From: an uncultured Thermoanaerobaculia bacterium
GTDB taxonomy: Bacteria; Acidobacteriota; Thermoanaerobaculia; Multivoradales; Multivoraceae
Length of the DNA: 64,000 nt
Direction of reading: 5' to 3'
Assembly: GCA_951812325.1 (NCBI GenBank)
Contig: OX638294.1
Span: 62,001 to 126,000, forward strand
In this document: positions 9,543-18,500 of the stretch, in pieces
Layout of the letters: each line of letters begins with the position of its first letter
Numbering within the stretch: the stretch's first letter is position 1
Program-made: the position numbers and the translations under genes
Notes under the pieces: generated by a model
The model's input: only the letters and a program-made list of their open reading frames with translations
Told to the model about the DNA's origin: nothing
Database searches by the model: none

Positions 9543-10624
9543 GGATGTCGGGTTCGGTCTGGCGTTCGACCTGGCTTCACGGCGGGCTCCTGATTCTGGC
9601 GCTGGTCGGCGCCTGGCTCTCGTACCGGCGTCCCTTCGACGACGATCCTTCGACGGCGTCCCGCGGCCTGATCGCCATTCAGGCGGCGGAAGGAGACGTC
9701 GAACGCGTGGTCTACGAACGGCCCGACCGGACGCTTGCCATCGAAGCGCGCGAGGACGCCCGGGGCCGTTGGTTCGCGGGCCGCGAGGGGCCGGATACCG
9801 TCTTCGTGGGCGGCCGCCGGGTGGCGCAGGCCTGGCAGGCTCTGGAGCCGCTTCGGGCGGTGCGGATTCTTGAGGACGTCGACGGCGACAAGCTGGAGGA
9901 GCTGGAACTCGCGGGTGATGGGGCCTCCGGTGAGTTCCTCGTTCTCACCGTCCGTGGACGGGAGGTCCGCTACCGCCTCGGCGGACGGCCGTTCGGCGGC
10001 AGCGACCGCTACGCGCGTCGACAGTCGGACGAAGGCGGCGGCAGCGACCGTAACGCGGGTCGGCAGTCGGACGAAGGCGGCGGCAGCGACCGCAACGCGG
10101 GTCGGCAACCGGACGATGGCTACCCCGACCAGGCTGGCCGCGTGCTCGTCCTGCCTTCGGAGGTGACGGCTGGCCTCGGCGGCGGCGCCGAGGTGCTGAT
10201 GGAGCGGCGACTCCTGGAGGCGGCCCGCCCCGAAGTGGAGGCGATGACCTTGTCGAGAGCCGCGGCGCCGAGCGGCAAGCTGCTGCGCATCGTTCAGCGC
10301 CCCGGGGCCGATCCGGGCAGCTCCCGCTGGACGGTGGGGGAGTCGGACGAATCGGCCGCCGACATCGCCGCCTGGGTCGACAAGTTCTTCCGACTGTCCG
10401 CGGTCTCGTACCGAAGCGGCGAACCGGCGCTCGACTGGCGCGCCGAGGCGAGCATCACGGTGGAGTCGCGCGAGCAGGGCGCAACGGCGCTCGAGATCTG
10501 GTCGGTACCAGCGGACGAGGGCAGACTCTGGCTCGCCCGTTCGCCGTTCACCCGGTTCGTCGTCGCGCTGAGCCCCTCCCTCGCCGAGGAGGTCTGCGCC
10601 GACCTGGACGGGCTCCTCCGCTGA
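9539..10624 (+). CDS. DUF4340-domain protein
   Basis: A 361-residue protein with one N-terminal membrane anchor (LHGGLLILALVGAWLSY) and an extracytoplasmic DUF4340 region, the usual partner of GldG-like proteins in ABC exporters of unknown cargo. The start GTG overlaps the stop of the gene before it by 4 bases. Residues about 153-194 consist of three 14-residue repeats (GGSDRNAGRQSDEG), which sit between beta-strand-rich segments and probably form a surface loop. The role in the complex is not established for the family. Confidence 0.75.
   Translation: MRMSGSVWRSTWLHGGLLILALVGAWLSYRRPFDDDPSTASRGLIAIQAAEGDVERVVYERPDRTLAIEAREDARGRWFAGREGPDTVFVGGRRVAQAWQALEPLRAVRILEDVDGDKLEELELAGDGASGEFLVLTVRGREVRYRLGGRPFGGSDRYARRQSDEGGGSDRNAGRQSDEGGGSDRNAGRQPDDGYPDQAGRVLVLPSEVTAGLGGGAEVLMERRLLEAARPEVEAMTLSRAAAPSGKLLRIVQRPGADPGSSRWTVGESDESAADIAAWVDKFFRLSAVSYRSGEPALDWRAEASITVESREQGATALEIWSVPADEGRLWLARSPFTRFVVALSPSLAEEVCADLDGLLR
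9995..10120 (+). repeat. Three in-frame 42-bp tandem repeats
   Basis: Units at 9995-10036, 10037-10078 and 10079-10120 each encode a version of GGSDRNAGRQSDEG inside the DUF4340 gene. Copies two and three are nearly identical, so the expansion is recent. Confidence 0.9.
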
Positions 10625-10704
10625 CGGGGCCAGCACCAGCCACCGGCGGTCCGGCGCGACGGTTCGTTCGGGGGTTCGGTCCCTGGCTGATTCTGCTGGC
10701 GGCG

Positions 10705-11745
10705 ATGACGGCGGTGTTCGTCTTCGGCCACGACCGGGGTCATTTCTACCGGCCGGGCCATCACGACTGGCTGTCGTCGCACGGTTTGGCGCTGGCCGCC
10801 AACTTCTCGCCGGACCACGCCTTCCTGATGTTCGAACGCCGAACGCTCGACCCGGAGATGGACTACGGGTACGTCCCCAAGAACGGGTTTCCGCCTGGGG
10901 CGTTCGCCTTGACCGCGCTGGCCATCGCGCCGTTCGACGGGCTCTCGTCGCAGATACTCGCCGCCCGAATGCTGATGGTGCTGTTCTTCGCAGCCGCTGC
11001 CGTCGTGGCCTGGCTGTCGCTGCGCCGGCTGTTCGATCCGTGGGCCGCGCTGGCGGCGGTGCTGCTCTCCTGCTCGTCGTGGTACGCCCTCTACTACAGC
11101 GACATGATCTTCAACGACGTGCCGAGCCTGTTCGGGGTGCTGCTGGCCTTTCACGGCATCGTCGTGTTCGTCCAGGAGGGCCGCTTCCGTCAACTGGTCG
11201 TCAAATCCTGCGCGGCGCTGCTGCTGGGCTGGCAGGTGTACGCCCTGCTGCTGCCGTTCATCGTGTTCGGCGCCGTGGACGTGCTGCGACGGCGCGCGCC
11301 GTGGGGCAGCCTCCGGGAGGCGGGCCGTGCCGCAGCGGCGGTGCTGTGCGGCCGGCACGTGACACTCGGCGTCGTGACGCTCCTGTTCGGCATGCTCGTT
11401 CTCGGACTCAACTTCGCCAATGAGTATCGCGCCTTCGGCGGGGAGGTGCTGTGGACCGAGGTTCCGACTTTCCACCGGATGCTGTGGCGATTCGGCCTCA
11501 AGCCGGAAGCGGCATATGTGGCCTATACGGATCGCCTGGCGTGGTGGCCGTATCTGCAACAACAGGCCGCGAGCATCGGCGGGATGTCGCTGCCCTTCCC
11601 GGTCGCCGGGAGAGCGTCTCAGTCTTCGGTGTGGCTCATGGCGGTCGGCGCCGGCGCGTGCGTGGCGAGCCTGATCGCGGTCCGGCGCCGGCCTGTGCGC
11701 CGCGAACCCTGTTGCTGCCGTTCGGCCACGGCCTGCCGGGGATAG
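10705..11745 (+). CDS. Multi-pass membrane protein, glycosyltransferase-39-like
   Basis: The protein has many hydrophobic segments and an early extracytoplasmic loop with HHDWLSSHGLALAANF and YVPKNGFPPGAFALTALAI. This is the pattern of ArnT/PMT-like lipid-linked sugar transferases, though I do not see their catalytic DE pair clearly. The ATG at 10705 lies inside the first membrane segment (WLILLAAMTAVFVFG), and the same frame stays open upstream to the end of the DUF4340 gene without an ATG, GTG or TTG. The true start is therefore uncertain. The C-terminus is short and ends in an odd Cys/Arg-rich tail (RREPCCCRSATACRG), which suggests loss of the normal end by frameshift. Function unknown. 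Confidence 0.5.
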   Translation: MTAVFVFGHDRGHFYRPGHHDWLSSHGLALAANFSPDHAFLMFERRTLDPEMDYGYVPKNGFPPGAFALTALAIAPFDGLSSQILAARMLMVLFFAAAAVVAWLSLRRLFDPWAALAAVLLSCSSWYALYYSDMIFNDVPSLFGVLLAFHGIVVFVQEGRFRQLVVKSCAALLLGWQVYALLLPFIVFGAVDVLRRRAPWGSLREAGRAAAAVLCGRHVTLGVVTLLFGMLVLGLNFANEYRAFGGEVLWTEVPTFHRMLWRFGLKPEAAYVAYTDRLAWWPYLQQQAASIGGMSLPFPVAGRASQSSVWLMAVGAGACVASLIAVRRRPVRREPCCCRSATACRG

Positions 11746-11757
11746 GCTGGGCCGCCT

Positions 11758-12594
11758 ATGGATATCGGCATCTTCATGTTTCCCACCGGCGACGCGATCC
11801 GGCCCGACGAGCTCGGCGCCGAGGTCGAGGCGCGCGGCTTCGAGTCGCTCTGGTTCCCGGAGCACACCCACATCCCGACCTCGCGGCGTACGCCGTTCCC
11901 GGGCGGCGGGGAGTTGCCGCCGGAGTACTCCCGCACACATGATCCGTTCGTCGCGCTGACGGCGGCGGCGATGAGCACGAGCACACTCCGGCTCGGCACC
12001 GGCATCTGCCTGATCATCGAACGCGACACGATCACCACCGCGAAGGCCGTGGCGAGTCTTGACCTGCTCTCGGGCGGCCGCTTCATCTTCGGCATCGGCG
12101 GCGGCTGGAACCGGGAGGAGATGGAGCACCACGGCACGGACTACTCAACCCGTTTCGCGAAGCTCGAGGAGCAGGTCGCGGCGTTCAAGACGATCTGGAC
12201 CGAGGACGAGGCGGAGTTCCACGGCCGTCACGTCGACTTCGAGACGATCTGGTCCTGGCCGAAGCCCGCCCAGAAGCCGCATCCACCGATCGTGCTCGGC
12301 GGCGGCACGCGCTACACCCGCCAGCGGGTCGTCGATCACTGCGACGGCTGGATGCCGATCGGGCGGGATACCGAGGCAGTGCTCAGGGGCATCGAGGATT
12401 TGAGGCAGCGCGCCGAACGTGCGGGCCGGGCGATGGACACGATCTCGATCAACGTCTTCGGCGCGACGCCGAAGCGGGAGATCCTCGACCTCTACGCCGA
12501 GGCTGGTGTCGGCCGGGCCGTCCTGCTGGCGCGGCCTGAAGGGCGCGACCTGGTCCTGCCCCGGCTCGACCGGTACGCCACATTGCTGCCCTGA
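11758..12594 (+). CDS. LLM-class F420-dependent oxidoreductase (TIGR03619-like)
   Basis: A 278-residue protein with the luciferase-like TIM-barrel pattern: MDIGIFMFPTGDAI at the first strand, ARGFESLWFPEHTHIP, LRLGTGICLI, LDLLSGGRFIFGIGGGWN (flavin/F420-binding loop) and PIVLGGGTRYT. Such enzymes use reduced F420 or FMN to reduce or oxidise small molecules; the subfamily has no fixed substrate. The start ATG is followed directly by the conserved first strand. It follows the membrane protein by 12 bases but the two need not be functionally linked. Confidence 0.85.
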   Translation: MDIGIFMFPTGDAIRPDELGAEVEARGFESLWFPEHTHIPTSRRTPFPGGGELPPEYSRTHDPFVALTAAAMSTSTLRLGTGICLIIERDTITTAKAVASLDLLSGGRFIFGIGGGWNREEMEHHGTDYSTRFAKLEEQVAAFKTIWTEDEAEFHGRHVDFETIWSWPKPAQKPHPPIVLGGGTRYTRQRVVDHCDGWMPIGRDTEAVLRGIEDLRQRAERAGRAMDTISINVFGATPKREILDLYAEAGVGRAVLLARPEGRDLVLPRLDRYATLLP

Positions 12595-12709
12595 TCGGCT
12601 GCGGGCAAGCCCCGGGGCGGATCCGGTCCGCTGCGTCCCCGGACGCCCGGGACAGGCGCCAACGCTTGGCCAGTGGGAGATGCCGGCGATTCTGGCGGTG
12701 GGAATGCCG

Positions 12710-12724
12710 TTTTGCCGGGCAAAA
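12710..12724 (+). promoter_or_regulatory. Short palindrome upstream of the DUF4143 ATPase
   Basis: TTTTGCC-G-GGCAAAA is a perfect 7-bp inverted repeat in the locally AT-rich leader of the ATPase gene, 47 bases before its start. It could be an operator or part of the promoter region; no trailing T-run argues against a terminator for the gene before it. Confidence 0.35.
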
Positions 12725-12771
12725 AGGAATCAGGATGGACAAATTGACTGCTTGGCGCTAGCGTCTCGTTC

Positions 12772-13956
12772 GTGTTCAGCCGATTCTTCACCCCTCCCGC
12801 GGCGTCGAGCTACTTCCTGTTCGGCCCGCGCGGGACCGGGAAGTCGACCTGGCTGCGGGATCGCTACCCCGAAGCCATGGTCATCGATCTGAACGACCCG
12901 GAAGAGGAGCGCTACTACGCCGCGGCGCCCGAACGGCTGGAGAGCACGGTGGCGTCACGTCCGCTCCGGAGACCTGTCGTCATCGATGAGGTGCAGCGAG
13001 CGCCGCGGCTTCTCCAGGTCGTGCATCGACTGGTCGAGCGGAACAAGGAGCTCCGATTCGTTCTGACCGGGTCGAGCGCCCGGAAGCTGAGGCGAACCGG
13101 CGTGGACCTGCTGGCTGGCCGGGCGATTCTCACCACGATGCACCCCTTCATGGCGGCGGAACTGGGTGCCGCCTTCAGTCTGGATTCCGCCCTGACTCTC
13201 GGGCTGATTCCGCTCGTCGTGGACGCGGCCGAGCCGGAGTTGGCACTTCGCACCTACGCGGCGCTCTATGTGCGCGAGGAGGTTCAGGCGGAGGGCCTGG
13301 TGCGCAACGTCGGCGCGTTCTCGCGCTTTCTCGAGGCGGCGAGCTTCAGCCACGGCGGGGTGCTGAACGTGTCGAATCTCGCCCGGGAGTGTCAGGTCGA
13401 ACGCAAGGCGGCGGCAACCTACCTCTCCGTGCTGGAGGACCTGCTGATCGGCTTCACTCTGCCGGTCTTCCGGAGGCGCTCCCGCCGCAAGCTCACGTCG
13501 CACCCCAAGTTCTACTTCGTCGATCCGGGGGTCTTTCGTTCGCTCCGCCCGCGCGGTCCTCTCGACGTGGATTCGGAACTGGCCGGCCCGGCACTCGAAG
13601 GGCTGGTCGCCCAGCACCTGCGGGCCTGGATCGCCTACACCCGGCGGCGGGACTCGCTGAGTTTCTGGCGAACCCGCTCCGGCAGCGAGGTCGACTTCGT
13701 TCTCTACGGCGAAAGCGGGTTCTTCGCCTTCGAAGTCAAGCGGGCGAACGTCGTCCATCCCCGGGACCTGAGCGGCCTCCGCGCCTTCGCCGCGGACTAC
13801 CCGGAGGCCACGCCGGTGCTCCTCTACGGCGGACGCCGCACCCAGGCGAACGGAGTTCTCTGCCTGCCGTGCGAGAGCTTTCTCCGCGGCCTCGTTCCCG
13901 GCGGCTCGTTGGATGCCATCCTGGCGGCGGTCGGCGACCGCCGCCGGCCTGCCTGA
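12772..13956 (+). CDS. AAA_14/DUF4143 ATPase
   Basis: A 394-residue protein with an N-terminal AAA_14 domain: Walker A FGPRGTGKSTWL (about residues 17-28), Walker B VVIDEVQRAP (about 66-75) and sensor-like FVLTGSSARKL. The C-terminal DUF4143 domain contains the nuclease-like signature FWRTRSGSEVDFVLYG followed by FAFEVKRA. These acidic and Lys positions resemble a PD-(D/E)xK core, so a nuclease activity is possible but unproven. The family is common, often single-gene and horizontally transferred. Start GTG 12772 gives the conserved FFTPPAASSYFLFGPRG opening. Confidence 0.85.
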   Translation: MFSRFFTPPAASSYFLFGPRGTGKSTWLRDRYPEAMVIDLNDPEEERYYAAAPERLESTVASRPLRRPVVIDEVQRAPRLLQVVHRLVERNKELRFVLTGSSARKLRRTGVDLLAGRAILTTMHPFMAAELGAAFSLDSALTLGLIPLVVDAAEPELALRTYAALYVREEVQAEGLVRNVGAFSRFLEAASFSHGGVLNVSNLARECQVERKAAATYLSVLEDLLIGFTLPVFRRRSRRKLTSHPKFYFVDPGVFRSLRPRGPLDVDSELAGPALEGLVAQHLRAWIAYTRRRDSLSFWRTRSGSEVDFVLYGESGFFAFEVKRANVVHPRDLSGLRAFAADYPEATPVLLYGGRRTQANGVLCLPCESFLRGLVPGGSLDAILAAVGDRRRPA

Positions 13957-14001
13957 TCGGGTCAAAGAGGTTCAAGTGCGTCGCCTCGGCGTGTCAGCAC
14001 C

Positions 14002-14235
14002 TTAGGGAATCAGTTTCAGCAGTGCGACCACCGCACCGACGATGACGCCGGTCTGAACCAACAGGACGCGGAGCATCCGCGCTTCAAGCTCCGCGAGTCC
14101 GGAGTCCAGGTACTCACGGGTCACCAGGTCGCCAACGGCGTCCTTGATAGAGCGGGCGTGCGCTGCGGCCTGCCGTTCCGGTACCCCGGCTTCGGTCAGC
14201 GCTTCAGCGGTGCGGAGCGTGTCGGTCGCGGCCAT
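14002..14235 (-). CDS. Small coiled-coil protein with C-terminal membrane anchor (DUF1640/CCDC90-like)
   Basis: A 77-residue protein starting at ATG 14235 (MAATDTLRTAEALTEAGVPE). It contains an amphipathic helical region (LDSGLAELEARMLRV) and a single C-terminal hydrophobic segment (LLVQTGVIVGAVVALLKLIP). This resembles short DUF1640-type proteins frequently found near toxin-antitoxin and mobile genes. An upstream ATG at 14286 would add 17 residues of unlikely composition. Function unknown. Confidence 0.6.
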   Translation of the reverse strand: MAATDTLRTAEALTEAGVPERQAAAHARSIKDAVGDLVTREYLDSGLAELEARMLRVLLVQTGVIVGAVVALLKLIP

Positions 14236-14420
14236 CCGCCGAAGCGTATCGGCTGGCGCCGCGCGGCGGCAAAGCTGGCAGTGCACTCCGGACGCGACAC
14301 TCCTCCTTCACTCTCCGGATCGCGGCTTGGCTCGGCGACGCCTCAGGCGCCACCTTCGGCCTGCGGGGATCGCCGAGAATCCCGGACATCACGGGTTGGC
14401 CGGTGGGGCGTTTCGGTGCT

Positions 14421-15527
14421 TCAGATGGGGTTCAGGAGTGTCGGATGAGTTGCTTCCCGCGGGCTCAGCGGTTCCAGGTGGGCGAGCTTGTTGCGGAAGT
14501 CCCTCAGCTTGGCTGCCTTTGCCAGCAGGCCCCGGGCCTGGTCCCTGTGGACCGAAAGGTAGTACACGAGGGGGCCGAACTCCAGGTCCTCCGGGTTCTC
14601 GATGACACCGAGGTCGGTCTTGAACGGAAGGCGGAAGCGGTCCCGGTGGCGGTGTACCAGCTCTGCTCGCCGCTCCTCCAGAAGCGGCATGAGGACTGCG
14701 GCCTGAGCCGCCCAGAGCCGCCGCTTCAGTTCGGTCTCGCGTCCCTGGACGAGAAGCAACGCCGAGTGGACGACCGGCCGGTTGCGTGGACCGTCCAGGG
14801 TGCCTGCCGCCCACGCCTCCGGTGTATCCGCCGTCCAGCCCTGTTCTTCCGCGTAGCTGTTGAGGACGGGGCGGGGCTGCAGGGCTGCATCCGGGCCGCC
14901 GTCCAGCAACCGCTGCGCGAGGTCGGGATCCCACTGTGCGAGATCAGCGACGGTGTTGGCAAAGAGGGAGCGGATCGTGCGGCTGCGACTGAACGCGTTG
15001 CGATTCTGAAGCGCCAGCATCTGAAGGTCGTCGCGGTCGATCACGTCGCGGAACTCTCGATAGCTGAGCATGAGGTCCGTGCAATCGGCCTGTTCGAACC
15101 CCGTTCCGCAGAGCGGAGCGACGAAGATCGGGGGGCAGGCGTTCAGCGCGGCGTGGCGCCGGGAATGGGCGTAGGAAAGGAGGAAGCGCCTCCAGTGCGG
15201 CCAGTTGGCCGGTGTCAGGCCATCGATCCAGAACACATGGTGCTGAAGGCGCTCGTCGAGGACGAGCTTCTGGCAGGGGCCGAGGCCGTTGAATGCAGTG
15301 TCCAGGGCGATTGTCCGGCGAATCAGGGAAAGCGGCCGGGACGCGCCGCAAGCCGCAACCGTCGCCCAATTGTACGCCCGGCGTCGGCAGCGCTGCTCCA
15401 GATGATCGGCAAGGCCGGGGGGTATGCACCGGCCGAACCGAAGGACGACGCTGGCTCCGTCGTCCAGGTCGTTGGCCATCTCACGGATGAAGCGCGAAGG
15501 GCCCGGCAAGCGCCAGAGAGACTCCAT
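14421..15527 (-). CDS. Partner of the giant NTPase, with C-terminal HEPN-type RNx3H motif
   Basis: A 368-residue soluble protein that I do not recognise overall. It starts 7 bases after the stop of the 2079-residue NTPase and is almost certainly cotranscribed. Near residues 340-350 it contains LRDFRNKLAHLEPLSP; RNKLAH fits the RNx3H catalytic motif of HEPN ribonucleases, and it is preceded by predicted helices, as expected for a HEPN bundle. The N-terminal two thirds have alternating helix/strand character and Trp-rich segments (FWIDGLTPANWPHWRRF) that resemble an inactive or target-sensing domain. The call as a HEPN effector is an inference from one motif and from gene context. Confidence 0.5.
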   Translation of the reverse strand: MESLWRLPGPSRFIREMANDLDDGASVVLRFGRCIPPGLADHLEQRCRRRAYNWATVAACGASRPLSLIRRTIALDTAFNGLGPCQKLVLDERLQHHVFWIDGLTPANWPHWRRFLLSYAHSRRHAALNACPPIFVAPLCGTGFEQADCTDLMLSYREFRDVIDRDDLQMLALQNRNAFSRSRTIRSLFANTVADLAQWDPDLAQRLLDGGPDAALQPRPVLNSYAEEQGWTADTPEAWAAGTLDGPRNRPVVHSALLLVQGRETELKRRLWAAQAAVLMPLLEERRAELVHRHRDRFRLPFKTDLGVIENPEDLEFGPLVYYLSVHRDQARGLLAKAAKLRDFRNKLAHLEPLSPREATHPTLLNPI

Positions 15528-15534
15528 GGCCGAT

Positions 15535-18500
15535 TCAGTCGCTCGTCTCTTGCATCACCCTGGCGACCGTCGGGTCCACCTGCCAACGCGCTCCGCCAAC
15601 CTCCTGCAGCAGGCTGAGTTTGCGGGCGACCCGGAAGGCAACCTGGACATCGTCTTCGCTCAGCGTGCAGCCGGCAAGCTCCCGCGCCTCCGGCCCCAGA
15701 AGTTCGTGCTGCTCGGCTCTGCCGTACTCGTTCGCGAGGCGGAGCATCTCGGACAGAGCCTGCTGGTCGAGGCAGAAGGCCGAGCGGAGGCGGTCCGCGT
15801 TCTCCTTGAGGAGCATCGCGAAGCCGTCCCTGCTTCTCAGCCGAGTTGGATCGGCGCCGCCGCGGAGGCCGTCGAGTACGAGGTCGAGCAGTTCGGGCCA
15901 GCCCCCGCAGAGCTCTGCGAGGTCGCGCTCCTGTCGCGCGTCGAGCATCTGGCCCACGTCCGGATCATCGTCGAGACATTGGGCGGCGAAGTCGATCGAC
16001 CACGGTCGGAGGCGGACCATCTCGACGACGCCCTGTTTCTCCCACTCTTCAATCGTCTCGTGATGATCCGTCAGACGCCGGGCATCCAACGTGAACACGA
16101 CGCGAGCGAACCGGTTGGGCGAGCGGAGTCTTCCGAGTGCTTCGATGGCCGCTTCGATCCAGGCCGCCTTCCACCTCGCGCCTTTCGCTGTTCCCACCGG
16201 CGCCACGAACAGGGTCGTCTCGTCGCTTCTGGCCTTGATGCGGCGCTTGAGATCGCGTTCGAAGCCCAGGGTCGATCGCGACGCGGCCAGAGGCTTGACA
16301 TCGACGAGGCTCTGGCCCTGCGTCAGAAAGTCCCTCACCTGTGCCACGCCTGCGGCGCCCGGTCCCAGGACCAGCACGACGGCGTTGCGCCGGCTTCTTC
16401 GGTTCGCGTGTCCGGCGATTCGGCGCTCCTGCCAGAGCGTCAGCGGGCGGCTGAGCGGTCCCCTGTCGCCGTGACGCCGTCGGATCTCGTGGGGACCGAG
16501 ATCGGGTTCGGCGGCTCTCCCCTCCAGGGCCTCGAGCTTTCGGACGATCTCCTCCTGGTCACCCAGAAGGGCCAACACGTTCGGGGTCCGCAGGGTGTAG
16601 CGGTCTCTCCGCTTGCGGTCGCTGAGTCGCCGCAGTACACCGAGTTCCACCAGTTCCTCCAGGAGCGCCAGAAATCTGCCACGGTCGACATCCTTGAAGC
16701 CGGCCGGCCACCATTGGCCTACGTCGCCGGAAATGCGCTCGTCGTCCGCGCCGTCGTGCAGCACGCGCGAGTCGTCGCGGCACATCCAGGCGGTAGCGTA
16801 GGCGATCGCCTCATACCGCGAATCGAGTTGCAGCGTCCACTCGAAGCGTTGCCGGATCAGCTCCTGCAGGTCGCGACTGAGGTGAACTCCTTCCACGACA
16901 TCGCGATGAATGTTCGGTAGCTGAGCCGCCGTCCGAGGGACCGCCGTCCTCGACAGCTCGTTGACGAGTGAGGCGCCGTAGATCTGGAGGAGACTCGGGT
17001 AGTAGTTCGCTCGTGCCAGTACGCCGAGGACCAGGCGCGGCGGGTCGAAGAGATAGCCGCATGCCTGAAGCGGCAGACGGAGAAGCAGCTCCGCCTGCCG
17101 GCGATCCTCCGGCCCGATGAACGGGCCGATGCAGATCGGTTCGCCCAGGTGGGCCAGCGGGTGGTTCGACTGGGTCGTCGTCCGCACGACGTTGTGGAGG
17201 CCGGCGAAGACCACCTTGATCGATCGGCTCCGATCCATGAGGGACTTGAGTCGCGAGGACTCGGCGAAGGTCTCGCGACTGCTGTTCAGCGCGTCCCGAC
17301 GCAGGAATCCGTCCGCCTCGTCGAACATCAGGAGCAACGTATGCCCGGTGTCCCTGTTGAAGCGCTCGTGCAGCGCATCCATGAATACCTCGATGCTCCG
17401 CGACGAGAGACTCGGTCGCTTGACTCCATCATCGATGGCGTGAAGCTCCCTCAGAGCCGCCCAGATCGCGCCCCAGATGTCCGCTGTGTCCGCGTCGCCG
17501 ATCCCGGCTGCCTTCAGGTCGATCACGGCGGCGAAGCGGCCCTGAGCCGGCGCCGAATACACCTCCTCAACTCGATGCAGCAGCGCCGTCTTGCCAAGCT
17601 GGCGACCGCCGTACAGGAAGCAGGAGCCCTGGAAGTTCGTGATCTCGCGTTCCTCCCGTTCGCGCCCGAAGAACATCTCGGGCGGTACCGAACCGCCTCG
17701 ACGCACGAACGGCTGACAGTAGGAGAAGGGCAGGGCAAGAGCGAAGAGGGATGCCAGCCTGGAAGGCGGCTGCGCCGCGAGGAAGAGAAGAAGGATCTCG
17801 TCCAGCGTGATGAAGGACAACGATTGCTCGAAACTCTTTCGGAGGAGTTGCTCGCGTGTCGTATCGCTGAGTGGGGCGAGGCAGACGACGATCGGCGCTT
17901 GACCGCCGACCTCGCTCTGCAGGCGCTGAAGCACCTGCGCCGCCGTCGGCGGCTCGAAGAACACGAGGAGCCGATAGCGCCCTCCGGCCTGGGAGCCGAA
18001 GTGCGGATCGGGGCAGTCGCCGCGGTTCGACAGCGGCGCCGTGATCAGCTCGCCCGATCGGAAGTTCCTCTGGACGGCATCCGGCCACTTCGGCTGCGTC
18101 AGGGTTTCGGGCGTGGCGGGTTCGAGATGGAGCCGGGCGTCAAGGAAGCCCAGGCGTGTCAGCAGCCCGATCGCCGCTCTGGCCACCTTCTGCCGGTTCC
18201 CCGGCATGGACCGCTTCAGCGTTCGCCAGCTCTCGAGCAGGTCTGCGGCGGACTCGCGGTCGTCATCGTCCAGTCTGTCGAAGCGGAGGTCGCCGTGCCT
18301 TCTTCCCTTCCTGGCAGCCTCAACGACCCCGCTCCCGTCGTGGGCGGATCGCCGAAGCGCCTCGCGGTTGATCGCCAGGTAACGGTTCAGAAGCAACGGC
18401 TCGGGCTCTTCTGCCATGGCCGGTGCGCGAGTCTCCTCGCCGGAGCGGTGGAGGAGTTCGTTTGCGGCTACCAGGTCGCCGTCATCCATGTGTTGCCAGA

